A DNA stretch of 64,000 bases from Halobacillus shinanisalinarum (GTDB taxonomy: Bacteria > Bacillota > Bacilli > Bacillales > Halobacillaceae). The stretch spans positions 3,760,001 through 3,824,000 of the forward strand of contig NZ_CP095074.1 of the NCBI RefSeq assembly GCF_022919835.1, given 5' to 3'. This document shows, piece after piece, positions 1 through 8,303 of this stretch (positions are counted from its first letter, which is position 1; each line of letters opens with the position of its first letter). The notes under the pieces are model-generated. The model did no database searches. It had not been told where the DNA came from and saw only the letters and a list, made by a program, of their open reading frames with translations. A program made the position numbers and the translations under genes.

Positions 1-20
1 TATTAAATGAAGTATGACCC

Positions 21-410
21 TTACTTTGCCGTTAATTGTTTGCTAATGTATTCTTTTAATAGAATCGCTTGTTTAACGTAACCCTCACCAATTGTTCCTC
101 TTTCATTTGTAACAATAACTTTAGATAGAATAGAGTGTTGTCTAATCTCAGTTACAGTTGCTGTAATTTCTAACTGTTCCCCTTGTCCAGAAGGGGCTAA
201 ATGTTTAACCTGTACGGAAGCTCCCATACCTTCTTCTTTCGGAGTTAGATACGGAAGAATTAGTTTTCTAGAAGCCCATTCCATGTGGTATACCATTGTT
301 ACTGTAGAATAGGCGGGATGGACAATTTCTCCCTCGAATTGTGCAAACATATCCGAGGTTACTTCTGCCTTTATTATAGCTGTATCTCCCACCTGCAGTC
401 CGCTCTTCAT
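21..410 (-). CDS. Hotdog-fold thioesterase-like protein (FlK-like)
   Basis: A 129-residue single-domain protein. An HPAYSTV segment near residue 33 and the beta-rich C-terminal half resemble small hotdog acyl-CoA thioesterases of the fluoroacetyl-CoA thioesterase (FlK) type. The start is placed at the ATG at 410 because a GGGGAG box lies 7 nt upstream; a TTG two codons earlier is too close to that box. It is the last gene of a minus-strand unit behind a ferredoxin reductase and an enoyl-CoA hydratase. The unit has a regulatory motif shared with paaABCD, so a role in hydrolysing dead-end CoA esters of phenylacetate breakdown is plausible but inferred. The substrate is unknown. Confidence 0.7.
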   Translation of the reverse strand: MKSGLQVGDTAIIKAEVTSDMFAQFEGEIVHPAYSTVTMVYHMEWASRKLILPYLTPKEEGMGASVQVKHLAPSGQGEQLEITATVTEIRQHSILSKVIVTNERGTIGEGYVKQAILLKEYISKQLTAK

Positions 411-440
411 TGCCAAACTCCCCTTTCATATAATTAATAT

Positions 441-1217
441 TTATTTTCCTTCGAAATGGGCTGGTCGTTTTTCTTTAAATGCCTTTAAGGCTTCAAGTCG
501 GTCTTCAGTAGGAATAACAACTTCATAGGCTTTAGCTTCTATAGCTAAGCCAGTGTAAGTATCGACATCATTTCCATGTTGAATCGCGTATTTAGCTTGC
601 GTCACAGCCAATGGCCCATTAGACATTATTTCATTTGCAAGAGAAATTGCTTGAGTTAGTAACTCCTCTTTTGACACCATCTTATTGATTATTCCTAATT
701 CTTCTGCTCTTTCAGCTTCTATCTTCCGAGCAGTTAAGATGAGTTCTTTTGCGTAGGCAGGACCAATTAACTTTGTAAGGCGTTGAGTTCCCCCTGCGCC
801 CGGGATGATGGCCCAACTAACTTCCGTTAATCCCATTTTTGCGTGATTAGAGGCTAAACGTAGATCACAAGCTAATGCAAGTTCAAATCCACCTCCTAAT
901 GCGTACCCATTAATCGCTGCTATAGTAGGCTGGGGCATTTCTTCAACAAGGGTGAACACATTCCGTATTTTGGCTACATTTCGCCTGACTTCTTGTTCAG
1001 TCAATGTTTGTCTTTCTTTTAAATCAGCCCCGGCACTAAAAGCCTTTTCACCTGCCCCCGTAAAAATAATCGCACGAATATTTCCGTCAAGTTGAAGCGT
1101 TTGAAGCGCTTCTTCTAATTGCTGAAGCATATCATAGTCAAAACAATTTAATAGTTCGGGTCTATTTAACGTAATCGTGGCCAGGGCCCCTTTAATTTCC
1201 GTATTAACCTTAGTCAT
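441..1217 (-). CDS. Enoyl-CoA hydratase/isomerase family protein
   Basis: A 258-residue crotonase-fold protein, the usual length for the family. The oxyanion-hole segment GYALGGGFELALACD lies near residues 103-117. The two acidic positions expected for hydratases are present (Glu in GGGFE and Glu in LTEVSW), followed by PGAGGTQRL. The start has an AGGAGG box 7 nt upstream. It is the third crotonase in the PAA island besides paaF and paaG, and sits between the ferredoxin reductase and the thioesterase gene on the same strand. It may hydrate a 2-enoyl-CoA late in the pathway or supply a step normally done by the PaaZ hydratase domain; this is not decidable from sequence alone. Confidence 0.85.
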   Translation of the reverse strand: MTKVNTEIKGALATITLNRPELLNCFDYDMLQQLEEALQTLQLDGNIRAIIFTGAGEKAFSAGADLKERQTLTEQEVRRNVAKIRNVFTLVEEMPQPTIAAINGYALGGGFELALACDLRLASNHAKMGLTEVSWAIIPGAGGTQRLTKLIGPAYAKELILTARKIEAERAEELGIINKMVSKEELLTQAISLANEIMSNGPLAVTQAKYAIQHGNDVDTYTGLAIEAKAYEVVIPTEDRLEALKAFKEKRPAHFEGK

Positions 1218-1315
1218 GATTTTCCTCCTAAAACAACATGGTTTTCCTAGTCAGGATTTGATGCTCATAAATGGGGAAGAGGGAACCTAATTCTGTGACC
1301 TTTCTACAGAATGAT

Positions 1316-2317
1316 TTATTTACTGGAAGAAGCAAATAAACTCGTGCTATGTCCAGCTTGAAGTTTTGCTTTAGGATCCACCAGTTTTTTAGCATGATTG
1401 ACAGCAATAGGAGCTTCACCAAAGCCAGTTGCGATTAACTTAGCTTTGCCTTCATAGGTACATACATCTCCAGCAGCGAAAATCCCTGGAATGTTTGTTT
1501 CCATTCGTGAACTAACGTCAATCGCGTTTTTTTTAATATCAAGCCCCCATGTTTTTAAAGGACCTAAAGAAGTGACAAATCCGAAATTTACAATAAGATC
1601 GTCAACGTCAAGTAAATGAGTGTTATCCCCTTTAACTTCTTGGATTAGTACTTGTTCGAGTGCGTCGTCTCTGCCGATTAATCGACTAACTTCAAAAGGG
1701 GTTTTCAAACCTACGCTAGATTTTTCTAACAAGGAGAGGCTATGCTCATGAGCACGAAAGGATGGACGACGGTGAATAAGTGTGACTTCCTTAGCAATTG
1801 ATTCTAAGGCCAGAGACCAATCTACTGCAGAGTCGCCACCGCCACAAACAAGAACCCTGCGATTTTTGAATCGGTCTAGGTCTTTGACGGCATAATGAAG
1901 ACAATTTTCTTCGTAACTATCTGCCCTTTCCACTTTTAATTTTCGAGGTTGAAATGCCCCAGCACCAGCCGTAATAATAATCGTTCGTGAATAGTGAATA
2001 TGTGATGGAGTAACGAGTTTAAAAGTCCCGTCTTCTAAACGAACCACGTTTTCTACTGATTCCTCTAAGCTAATAGTGGGTGAAAAAGTTTGCGCCTGTT
2101 CATGTAATTGGTTGACTAATTCTTGGGCCTTAATTTTTGGAAAACCACCAACATCGTAAATATGTTTATCAGGGTATAAAGCTGATAATTGGCCGCCAAC
2201 CTGAGGTAAACTATCTATTATTTTAACGGATGCTTTTCTCATTCCTGCATAAAAAGCTGTAAAAAGACCAACTGGACCTGCACCAATTATCGTAATATCA
2301 TAAGTCTTTTTTTCAGA
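1316..2317 (-). CDS. Thioredoxin-reductase-like ferredoxin--NADP(+) reductase (type 2)
   Basis: A 333-residue flavoprotein. It has an N-terminal FAD-binding [14 protein letters not shown], an NAD(P)-binding GGGDSAVDW near the middle and a C-terminal GDVCTYEGK...GFGEAPIAV flavin motif. It lacks the CxxC redox pair of thioredoxin reductases, which marks the YumC-type FNR family. I chose the MSEKK start because an AGGAGA box lies 10 nt upstream; the longer frame has no RBS. It heads the unit with the hydratase and thioesterase genes. With the ferredoxin at 15205 it probably supplies electrons to the PaaABC epoxidase, since no PaaE gene is present in the island. That pairing is inferred from context and from the shared operator-like motif at 2431. 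Confidence 0.88.
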   Translation of the reverse strand, partial: SEKKTYDITIIGAGPVGLFTAFYAGMRKASVKIIDSLPQVGGQLSALYPDKHIYDVGGFPKIKAQELVNQLHEQAQTFSPTISLEESVENVVRLEDGTFKLVTPSHIHYSRTIIITAGAGAFQPRKLKVERADSYEENCLHYAVKDLDRFKNRRVLVCGGGDSAVDWSLALESIAKEVTLIHRRPSFRAHEHSLSLLEKSSVGLKTPFEVSRLIGRDDALEQVLIQEVKGDNTHLLDVDDLIVNFGFVTSLGPLKTWGLDIKKNAIDVSSRMETNIPGIFAAGDVCTYEGKAKLIATGFGEAPIAVNHAKKLVDPKAKLQAGHSTSLFASSSK

Positions 2318-2430
2318 CATCAATCTCATCTCTCCTATCTCTTCAAGTTTTAACACCTGATCTAGAAATTTTCTTTAATGGTATGGGTGAACAACTTTCA
2401 ATTTGTGCAGTCTAATTAATCAATAATATA

Positions 2431-2445
2431 ACGTAAATAATACGT
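2431..2445. promoter_or_regulatory. Candidate PAA-regulon operator, copy A (ACGT-N7-ACGT)
   Basis: The sequence ACGTAAATAATACGT lies within a 17-bp inverted repeat, AACGTA-AATAA-TACGTT. It is 114 bp upstream of the ferredoxin reductase start and about 24 bp downstream of a good minus-strand promoter. The same ACGT-N7-ACGT layout recurs at 6907, 20444 and 20666. PaaX is the obvious candidate binder because it is the only repressor of this pathway encoded in the island; that assignment is inference. Confidence 0.6.
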
Positions 2446-2468
2446 TGTGTATTTATTTTGTTATATAA

Positions 2469-2497
2469 AGAATACGTAATTAATAATATTCTGTCAA
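2469..2497 (-). promoter_or_regulatory. Sigma-A promoter of the ferredoxin reductase unit
   Basis: On the minus strand a perfect -35 TTGACA (2497-2492) is followed after exactly 17 nt by a TATTCT -10 (2474-2469). Operator-like copy A lies just downstream of the expected start site, a layout fitting repression by roadblock or occlusion. Confidence 0.6.
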
Positions 2498-2575
2498 TAT
2501 AAAAAGGCAATCATTTTAAACAAACTTATTGGTGGCTGTTCTAAAAGGGTGAACTCTTTTGAGTAATGAATATCT

Positions 2576-2606
2576 AAAAAATCCCATATCAAAAATGATA
2601 CGGGAT
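2576..2606 (-). terminator. Rho-independent terminator after the nitronate monooxygenase gene
   Basis: Arms ATCCCGTATC / GATATGGGAT (one G-T pair, minus-strand sense) with a 6-nt loop are followed by a run of T on the minus strand, 75 nt past the stop codon. Confidence 0.8.
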
Positions 2607-2680
2607 TTTATATCCACACGATTTCAATTTTAAAAAAGAGTTTGAACTTCTAAAAAGACTTTTAATCGCTTTTTACCAAT

Positions 2681-3640
2681 CTAATTTTTCATTTGATGAA
2701 AAGGAAAGTTATTTTCCGATGCTTGTTGTGCTTCTCGGATCAATCGTGTGAAAAGGTCTCGAACAGTGGGGATGTCTTCGATAATGGTGGAGATTTGACC
2801 AGCATTCACATGTCCTTCATTCAGTTTTCCTTCGATAGCTCCCCTAATATGATGGGTTTCATCTGTTTTTTCTAGATAAGTGTTAAGAGGCAATTGTTCT
2901 TTTTCCGATGCAAGTAAATGCTCCCCGTAAGGTGTTTTTAAAATACGCCTGATTTGCTTATAATGTCGACCAACAATCATTGTACCGTCAGACCCTGCAG
3001 CACATAAAGCTTCCTTATAAGCTGGATGTACCTGAGCATCTTGCGTAGCAATTAGTCTTGTGCCTAATTGCACCCCTTGCGCTCCTAAAGTCATAGCGGC
3101 TAGAACACCTCGTCCATCTCCAATGCCGCCTGCAGCTGCTACAGGAATATTCACAGATGATGTTACTTTAGGAATTAATGTGAATGTTGTGAGCTCCTCT
3201 AATGAATTAATTCCTGCCGCTTCATACCCTTCAGCTATGATGATATCAGCTCCTGCCGCTTCAGCTTTCTTGGCTTGTTTGTCATTTGCGACTACACACA
3301 TCACAACAACATTTTCCGCTTTCAACGGCTCAATGTAAGGTACGGGATTCCCTGCCGACAAAGAGACTACAGGTACCTGGTGATTGATAATTAGAGAGAG
3401 AATTTCTTTTACGTAGGGTTGAACAGTGAGGGGAATATTGACCGCGAATGGCTTCGAGGTCTTACGGCGAATATCAAGAATCATTTGCTCGACAATATCA
3501 GGATTTAATGTACCAACGCCGATCGTGCCTAATCCCCCAGCTTCTGAGACAGCTATTGCCAGTGACGCATGACTGATATTCCCCATCCCTCCCTGGATAA
3601 AGGGGAGATTCACTCCTAGTTTTTTTGTTAAATCATTCAT
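2681..3640 (-). CDS. Nitronate monooxygenase (2-nitropropane dioxygenase family)
   Basis: A 319-residue FMN-dependent TIM-barrel protein of the NMO/FabK-like family. The N-terminal PFIQGGMGNISHASLA, the SLSAGNP segment, AEGYEAAG and the phosphate-binding AAGGIGDGRGV...LGAQGVQLGTR all fit the family. An AGGAGGTG-like box lies 7 nt before the ATG. The family oxidises alkyl nitronates, although many members have other roles such as enoyl-ACP reduction in the FabK branch. It stands alone between the reductase unit and a divergent carbonic-anhydrase-like gene. A link to phenylacetate catabolism is suggested only by position. Confidence 0.85.
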   Translation of the reverse strand: MNDLTKKLGVNLPFIQGGMGNISHASLAIAVSEAGGLGTIGVGTLNPDIVEQMILDIRRKTSKPFAVNIPLTVQPYVKEILSLIINHQVPVVSLSAGNPVPYIEPLKAENVVVMCVVANDKQAKKAEAAGADIIIAEGYEAAGINSLEELTTFTLIPKVTSSVNIPVAAAGGIGDGRGVLAAMTLGAQGVQLGTRLIATQDAQVHPAYKEALCAAGSDGTMIVGRHYKQIRRILKTPYGEHLLASEKEQLPLNTYLEKTDETHHIRGAIEGKLNEGHVNAGQISTIIEDIPTVRDLFTRLIREAQQASENNFPFHQMKN

Positions 3641-3664
3641 AATTAAACACCTCCGTTAAAATTA

Positions 3665-3686
3665 TGTTATATTAAAAAGTATAACA
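3665..3686. promoter_or_regulatory. Inverted repeat in the NMO / paaY-like divergent promoter
   Basis: TGTTATA and TATAACA are 7-bp perfect arms separated by 8 nt, centred in the 68-bp divergent spacer, where they would overlap promoter elements of both genes. It does not match the ACGT-N7-ACGT motif, so a different regulator would be involved. The regulator is unknown. Confidence 0.4.
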
Positions 3687-3708
3687 CGAATAAAGGGGAG
3701 GAATAAAT

Positions 3709-4239
3709 ATGATTTACCGTTACAAGGATTTTTCACCGCTTATTCATGACACCGCTTATATTGCAGACGGCGCTAAAGTTATTGGAGATGTTGAGGTTGG
3801 AGCTAAATCAAGTATATGGTTTAACGTGGTATTAAGGGGAGATGAAGGGCCAATTCGTATTGGTGAACGTTGCAATATACAAGAAAATTCGATGTGTCAT
3901 CTGTACGAGCAATTCCCGTTAACTCTCGAGGATGAAGTATCAGTTGGCCATAATGCAATCGTACACGGGTGTACATTAAGAAAGGGGGCACTCGTTGGGA
4001 TGGGGGCAACTGTCTTAGATGGGGCTGAGGTTGGAGAATATTCTATTATTGGAGCGAACAGTCTGGTGCCTTCAGGGAAAGTTATTCCTCCTCGTTCTCT
4101 TGTGTTAGGGTCCCCTGGTAAAGTTGTAAGAAGCTTATCGGATAAAGATATGGAAATGATTGATGAAACCATAAGCACCTATGTTCAAAAGGGTCAAGAA
4201 TTCAAACAAATAGAGGTACTTGAAAAGGTCTTTGAATAA
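3709..4239 (+). CDS. Gamma-carbonic-anhydrase-like protein (PaaY/YrdA type)
   Basis: A 176-residue left-handed beta-helix protein built of hexapeptide repeats (IADGAKVIGDVEVG, IIGANSLVPSG and others). Metal-ligand-like His residues occur in MCHLYE and in VGHNAIVHGC. The family covers gamma carbonic anhydrases and PaaY, a thioesterase that relieves CoA trapping in phenylacetate catabolism in some proteobacteria. Its place directly beside paaX and paaK favours a PaaY-like role, but single-gene homologues are common in Bacillaceae, so the carbonic-anhydrase-like label is safer. The RBS is GGGGAGG 7 nt upstream. A bidirectional terminator follows. Confidence 0.8.
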   Translation: MIYRYKDFSPLIHDTAYIADGAKVIGDVEVGAKSSIWFNVVLRGDEGPIRIGERCNIQENSMCHLYEQFPLTLEDEVSVGHNAIVHGCTLRKGALVGMGATVLDGAEVGEYSIIGANSLVPSGKVIPPRSLVLGSPGKVVRSLSDKDMEMIDETISTYVQKGQEFKQIEVLEKVFE

Positions 4240-4286
4240 AAGAGAAGGGCACGCGGATTAATCCGCGTGCCCTTCTCTTTTATTCA
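4233..4286. terminator. Bidirectional terminator between paaY-like gene and paaX
   Basis: A 54-bp perfect palindrome centred at 4259/4260 and built around GGGCACGCGGATTAATCCGC. It begins with A-rich and ends with T-rich sequence on both strands and includes the stop codon of the upstream gene. It can serve the converging transcripts from both sides. Confidence 0.9.
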
Positions 4287-4303
4287 TGAAATGGTAGCTA
4301 CAA

Positions 4304-5155
4304 CTATGAATTCTTTTTACTTATTAGTTCTCCTGGTTCAAACACAGATTCAAAAAAACGAGTAGCAGGTTCTCTGAGCATTTGATAATAATCTCTAAAT
4401 AGAGAAGCCGCTGAGTCTCCTAGCCAATCTTCTGGTAAAAGTTCTTTAGGGAGGCTAGGGTCAATGAATAGAAATTTTCTGTACTGATGTACAAGCAAGG
4501 TACGTTCCACGAAGCAGCTCCCATCAGTCAGGTCCCCTTTTTCGATCTTATTCTTATCTATGATATATTTTTGACTATAATCTTGGATAAACTGAGAGTA
4601 CCGTTCGTTGATTTCGTCAAGGTCCCAACACTGCTCCACTAGCTCTTTATTATCACTCATTCCTTCATATGTGGCACGAAAGAAATTAACGTAAGAACCG
4701 ATTTCATATTTGGCAATCAGTTTGTTAACTTGCTCCTCTAGGGGGTTAGGGGTAATCCAACAACTGTTAGACAAAAGGCCGAAACCACTCCACACTAGTT
4801 CACGTCTCAGTTCATCTCTCAGATGACGCTTTTGCTCAGGAATTGTGTAAAGGAGCAATCTCCACTCTCCATCCCAGGAAGGCGATTCTATTTTATAAAT
4901 TCGGTTCGCAGCCTCATCCATACGGTCCTTGCCACGTTCAGTCAGGTAATAATAACTTTTATTTCCTTTTTTTTCGGACTGTACCCATCCTTGTTTGCTC
5001 ATACGGGAAATGGCTGCTCTAACGGATTGTTCATTATGACCAAATTCTTTAAGTAACCGAATTAAACTCCCGATCCAGATCACATTGCCATACTGGCTAA
5101 TATAATCTCCATATAACGTGAAAATCATTGAACGAGTATTAAATAGTTTATCCAT
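4304..5155 (-). CDS. paaX: PaaX-type transcriptional repressor of phenylacetate catabolism
   Basis: A 283-residue regulator of normal PaaX length. It has an N-terminal winged helix (TLYGDYISQYG...VRAAISRMSKQGWVQSEKKGNKSYYYLTERG, about residues 13-75), the central PaaX domain and the C-terminal domain with LPKELLPEDWLGDSAASLFRDYY. PaaX family members repress paa operons and are released by phenylacetyl-CoA. It is transcribed from its own leader, separated from paaK by a terminator, and has an AGAAGGGG box before the ATG. Its operator in this lineage is not known to me; the ACGT-N7-ACGT motif repeated in the island is my candidate. Confidence 0.93.
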   Translation of the reverse strand: MDKLFNTRSMIFTLYGDYISQYGNVIWIGSLIRLLKEFGHNEQSVRAAISRMSKQGWVQSEKKGNKSYYYLTERGKDRMDEAANRIYKIESPSWDGEWRLLLYTIPEQKRHLRDELRRELVWSGFGLLSNSCWITPNPLEEQVNKLIAKYEIGSYVNFFRATYEGMSDNKELVEQCWDLDEINERYSQFIQDYSQKYIIDKNKIEKGDLTDGSCFVERTLLVHQYRKFLFIDPSLPKELLPEDWLGDSAASLFRDYYQMLREPATRFFESVFEPGELISKKNS

Positions 5156-5313
5156 ATGATGCCCCTTCTTTTATACATTGATATTATTTACACTCTTTCA
5201 CCCTAATTATACAACAAAGGAAAAAGTAAAGTGAAATTGATCTGATAAATATTTTACTACAAAATGAAAAAACGTCATACTATTTTATAGTTTTTATCAC
5301 AATATTTTTAAAA

Positions 5314-5341
5314 GAAAAAAGCGAAGGATCTCCTTCGCTTT
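5314..5341 (-). terminator. Terminator after paaK
   Basis: The palindrome AAAGCGAAGGA-TC-TCCTTCGCTTT is followed on the minus strand by a run of T, just past the paaK stop. It separates paaK from paaX. Confidence 0.85.
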
Positions 5342-5359
5342 GTAAAAAATATTATCTTT

Positions 5360-6694
5360 TTAAAGGGGAGTGGAAACGTTTGAACGCAAATCAACAATAC
5401 GTTTGGCCTTTCCTTCCGATCTAGGAATGGCTTTAGGCTTCTCTAAGTATACATCCATGGATACAAGTGCCTCCATTTTAATAGACCTTTGAATTCTTTT
5501 TGTAAGTTCTTGAGCTGTTGGATGGTTGAAATCCTCCATAGGCAGTAACTCAAAAAAGTTTTCACAAACCTCGACATGCAGTTCTGCATGGTCCATCACT
5601 CCTTTTTTTTGCAGATGAATTTGGTAGTGAGGGGCGAGTTCGTCCATGTCACAGATGTAACGCTCAATTTCAGAGGGGAAAACATTTACTCCGCGTATAA
5701 TCAACATATCATCAATTCGGCCTTTTACACGACTCATTTTTGTCGTTGTTCTGCCACAAGCACATTTGCCACGTGTAATAGAGGAAATATCACCTGTACG
5801 GTACCGGATAATGGGCAGTGCTTCTTTCGTAAGGCTTGTGAATACTAGTTCTCCATCTTCTCCGTCTGGCACAGGTCTTAAGGTTTCGGGATCTATGACT
5901 TCAACAAGAAAATGATCATCTGCTATATGAAGGCCCTCTTGGCAATCGATACACTCCATGGCTACCCCGGGCCCCATCACTTCACTTAGGCCATAAATGT
6001 CTGCTGCTTTAATACCGAACATTTCCTCAATATTATTCCTCATTTCTTCGGACCAAGGTTCAGCACCAAGGATAGCAAATTCTAAGGAAGTGGAAGCAGG
6101 ATCAATCCCTTTACTTTTCATAGTTTCTCCAATGTTTAATAGATAAGAAGGAGTAGAACAGATTACACGCGGGCAGAAATCTTGGATAAGTGTGATCTGT
6201 TTACTTGTATTTCCTCCTGAAATAGGAACGGTGGCACATCCTAGATGTTCAGAGCCATTATGGATGCCTAATCCGCCCGTGAATAAACCATAACCGAAAG
6301 CATTATGAAGAATATCACCTCTTCGTCCTCCGGCCATGAAGATAGAACGGGCCACAATTTCACCCCAATGCTCCATGTCATTCTTTGTATAGGCCACTAC
6401 GGTTGGTTTTCCGCTAGTACCAGAAGAGGCGTGTATTCGGACAACTTCTTCCATAGGAGTAGCAAGCAAACTAAAAGGATAATTCTCACGTAAATGACGT
6501 TTCTTTGTAAACGGTAATTGTTGAATATCTTCTAATGATTGAATGTCGTCAGGGGTGACATTCAATTGCTGAAAAGCTTTGCGATAAAAAGGGACATGGT
6601 GATAAACGCGCTCTATCGTCTCTTTCAAACGTTCCTGTTGCAATCGTTCCATTTTTGAGCGATTCCAGTTTTCTTCTTGTGAAAAAGTGGACAT
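5360..6694 (-). CDS. paaK: Phenylacetate--CoA ligase
   Basis: A 444-residue adenylate-forming enzyme that activates phenylacetate with ATP and CoA in the cytosol, the first committed step. The AMP-binding ASSGTSGKPTVVAYT motif is at about residues 89-103. ADIYGLSEVMGPG and the RYRTGDISS hinge region follow, and the PaaK-type C-terminal AMP-binding_C_2 domain starts near GRIDDMLIIRGVNVFPSEIE. A KCACGR segment occurs as in other PaaKs. The RBS is AGGAG 8 nt upstream. It is divergent from paaABCD across a 241-bp spacer that holds a cre-like box and the paaA promoter/operator. Confidence 0.96.
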   Translation of the reverse strand: MSTFSQEENWNRSKMERLQQERLKETIERVYHHVPFYRKAFQQLNVTPDDIQSLEDIQQLPFTKKRHLRENYPFSLLATPMEEVVRIHASSGTSGKPTVVAYTKNDMEHWGEIVARSIFMAGGRRGDILHNAFGYGLFTGGLGIHNGSEHLGCATVPISGGNTSKQITLIQDFCPRVICSTPSYLLNIGETMKSKGIDPASTSLEFAILGAEPWSEEMRNNIEEMFGIKAADIYGLSEVMGPGVAMECIDCQEGLHIADDHFLVEVIDPETLRPVPDGEDGELVFTSLTKEALPIIRYRTGDISSITRGKCACGRTTTKMSRVKGRIDDMLIIRGVNVFPSEIERYICDMDELAPHYQIHLQKKGVMDHAELHVEVCENFFELLPMEDFNHPTAQELTKRIQRSIKMEALVSMDVYLEKPKAIPRSEGKAKRIVDLRSNVSTPL

Positions 6695-6765
6695 GTAAGC
6701 ATCTCCTTTTCATGATATATAAAATACGTAAGATTAAAAACCGTCATATATAAGATATCTGTTTA

Positions 6766-6779
6766 TGAAAACGCTGTCA
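6766..6779. promoter_or_regulatory. cre-like (CcpA) site in the paaK-paaA spacer
   Basis: TGAAAACGCTGTCA matches the TGWAARCGYTWNCA consensus at 13 of 14 positions. It lies 72 bp upstream of the paaK start and about 100 bp upstream of the paaA -35. It suggests carbon catabolite control of the pathway; binding is inferred. Confidence 0.5.
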
Positions 6780-6876
6780 ATATATTAGGAAAATTCACAA
6801 ATAAGTTTAACTCATTATATACACTGTATTTAGAGCGTTTTAAGCAGTGGAATCCAAATGGATAAATATTTAAGTC

Positions 6877-6905
6877 TTGATTATTATATAACGTTTATTT
6901 ATAAT
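6877..6905 (+). promoter_or_regulatory. Sigma-A promoter of paaABCD
   Basis: TTGATT (6877-6882), a 17-nt spacer and a perfect TATAAT (6900-6905). The predicted start site falls in the ACGT-N7-ACGT operator-like motif that begins one base after the -10, the classic place for a repressor to sit. Confidence 0.75.
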
Positions 6906-6906
6906 G

Positions 6907-6921
6907 ACGTTAAACAAACGT
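6907..6921. promoter_or_regulatory. Candidate PAA-regulon operator, copy D (ACGT-N7-ACGT)
   Basis: ACGTTAAACAAACGT begins directly after the paaA -10 box. It differs at one base from the copy at 20444. The right half also pairs with an upstream element, giving an overlapping larger inverted repeat ACGTTTATTTA (6891-6901) / TAAACAAACGT (6911-6921) with 10 of 11 matches. A bound repressor here would cover the transcription start. Confidence 0.65.
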
Positions 6922-6935
6922 AATTAAAGGATGAT

Positions 6936-7919
6936 ATGATGTATAACTATGGAGGAACCTTAGCCACAGAGAATATTGATGAAGATAAAGATAAATATGC
7001 TGAGTTTATGCGGCGTGTTGAAGCAGGTGAAAAGATAGAAGCGGATGATTGGATGCCGAAAGAGTACCGTGAAACGCTTATTAAACTCATCTCCATGCAT
7101 GGTATAAGTGAAATTATGGGAGCGTTGCCCGAAAAGGAATGGGTGCCTAAAGCACCTACTTTAAAAAGAAAACTGGGAATTATGGCTAAAGTACAGGATG
7201 AGATGGGACACGGACAGCTTCTTCTGCGAGTGGCTGAGGACTTAATGAAACCTTATGGGAAAACCCGAGAAAACTTAATGGAGGATCTATTAAATGGAGA
7301 TTTGAAATTCCATAACGTGTTCCATATGCCAACTAAAACTTGGGCAGATGCTGGCATGGTTGGATGGTTGGTGGATGGGGCAGCGATTATTTCGCAAACA
7401 AATATGTTAGACGCCTCATATGGACCATACCAAAGGGCTCTTAAACGCATTTGTCAAGAAGAAGTATTTCACGCTCAACATGGTGAAGCGATTATTATGG
7501 CGTTAGCCGAAGGCACTGAGGAGCAAAGGAAAATATTACAAGAATCACTTAATCGTTGGTGGCCTTCACTCTTAATGTTTTTTGGTCCTGAGTCTGCATC
7601 AACCACAGGTTCCTCAAAGCAAGAGGTTACAACTAAATATCGCATTCGTAAGAGTTCCAATGAAGAATTGCGTCAGGCTTTTTTAGACAAATATTTACCG
7701 CGGGTTTTTTCCTTAGGATTAACTGTTCCAGATGAAACCGTCCACTACGACGAAACAAAAGGCCATTGGTTGTACCAACAGCCTGATTGGAATGAATTTA
7801 AGCAAATTATTAGCAATAAAGGACCACGATCAAAGGAACGTTTGCGTTTAAGGGAAATTGCCTATGAAAACAATCGTTGGGTCAGGCAGGCATTGGCTCC
7901 ACAGGTTGTCGTCTCATAG
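6936..7919 (+). CDS. paaA: 1,2-phenylacetyl-CoA epoxidase, catalytic subunit PaaA
   Basis: A 327-residue ferritin-like di-iron protein that epoxidises the ring of phenylacetyl-CoA with O2. The iron-binding ExxH motifs are visible as QDEMGHGQ (Glu89, His92) and QEEVFHAQHGE (around Glu175-His179). The start is either ATG 6936 or 6939; the second has better spacing (8 nt) from the AAAGG box. It is first in a long plus-strand operon running to the ferredoxin at 15444, with gaps under about 50 nt or overlaps throughout. Confidence 0.96.
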   Translation: MMYNYGGTLATENIDEDKDKYAEFMRRVEAGEKIEADDWMPKEYRETLIKLISMHGISEIMGALPEKEWVPKAPTLKRKLGIMAKVQDEMGHGQLLLRVAEDLMKPYGKTRENLMEDLLNGDLKFHNVFHMPTKTWADAGMVGWLVDGAAIISQTNMLDASYGPYQRALKRICQEEVFHAQHGEAIIMALAEGTEEQRKILQESLNRWWPSLLMFFGPESASTTGSSKQEVTTKYRIRKSSNEELRQAFLDKYLPRVFSLGLTVPDETVHYDETKGHWLYQQPDWNEFKQIISNKGPRSKERLRLREIAYENNRWVRQALAPQVVVS

Positions 7920-7937
7920 GGTATAGGAAGGGAGAGA

Positions 7938-8303
7938 ATGATGATGGAAAAACAGGATGAATCTAACTTTTACCAAGAATATGAAGTGTTCAGTAAAAAA
8001 AATGAAAAGTCGCCAATCCAACACCAGTTTAGCTTACTGGCTCCAAATGAGGAGATGGCGCTGAATATGGCGCAGGAAAACTTCATGCGTCGGGAAAAAG
8101 TGCTCGATGTCTGGGTGGTTCAGCGCGATAATATTCGCTCGATGACTAGTGAAGAACGACAACAATGGACCAAACGTTTAAATAATAAAGATTACCGCAA
8201 CACAAAAGGTTATGGTTACTTAAGGAAAAAATGGGGCGAAAAAGAACAGGGGATGTTAGATGAAAAAGAAATCATGTCCTGGAAAGAGGTGAAAAAATCA
8301 TGA
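7938..8303 (+). CDS. paaB: 1,2-phenylacetyl-CoA epoxidase subunit PaaB
   Basis: A 121-residue PaaB-family protein (YEVFSKKNEKSPIQHQFSL, then a LAPNEEMALNMAQENFMRRE segment). PaaB bridges PaaAC heterodimers in the multicomponent epoxidase. Three in-frame ATG codons occur at 7938-7946 behind a GGGAGAG box, so the exact start is uncertain by a few residues. The stop overlaps the paaC start by 4 nt (ATGA), implying translational coupling. The charged C-terminus extends somewhat beyond the core domain. Confidence 0.93.
   Translation: MMMEKQDESNFYQEYEVFSKKNEKSPIQHQFSLLAPNEEMALNMAQENFMRREKVLDVWVVQRDNIRSMTSEERQQWTKRLNNKDYRNTKGYGYLRKKWGEKEQGMLDEKEIMSWKEVKKS

Noticed and set aside
1228..1422. Minus-strand 64-codon frame across the end of the ferredoxin reductase gene
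   Set aside because: It overlaps the reductase C-terminus in another frame, with no RBS.
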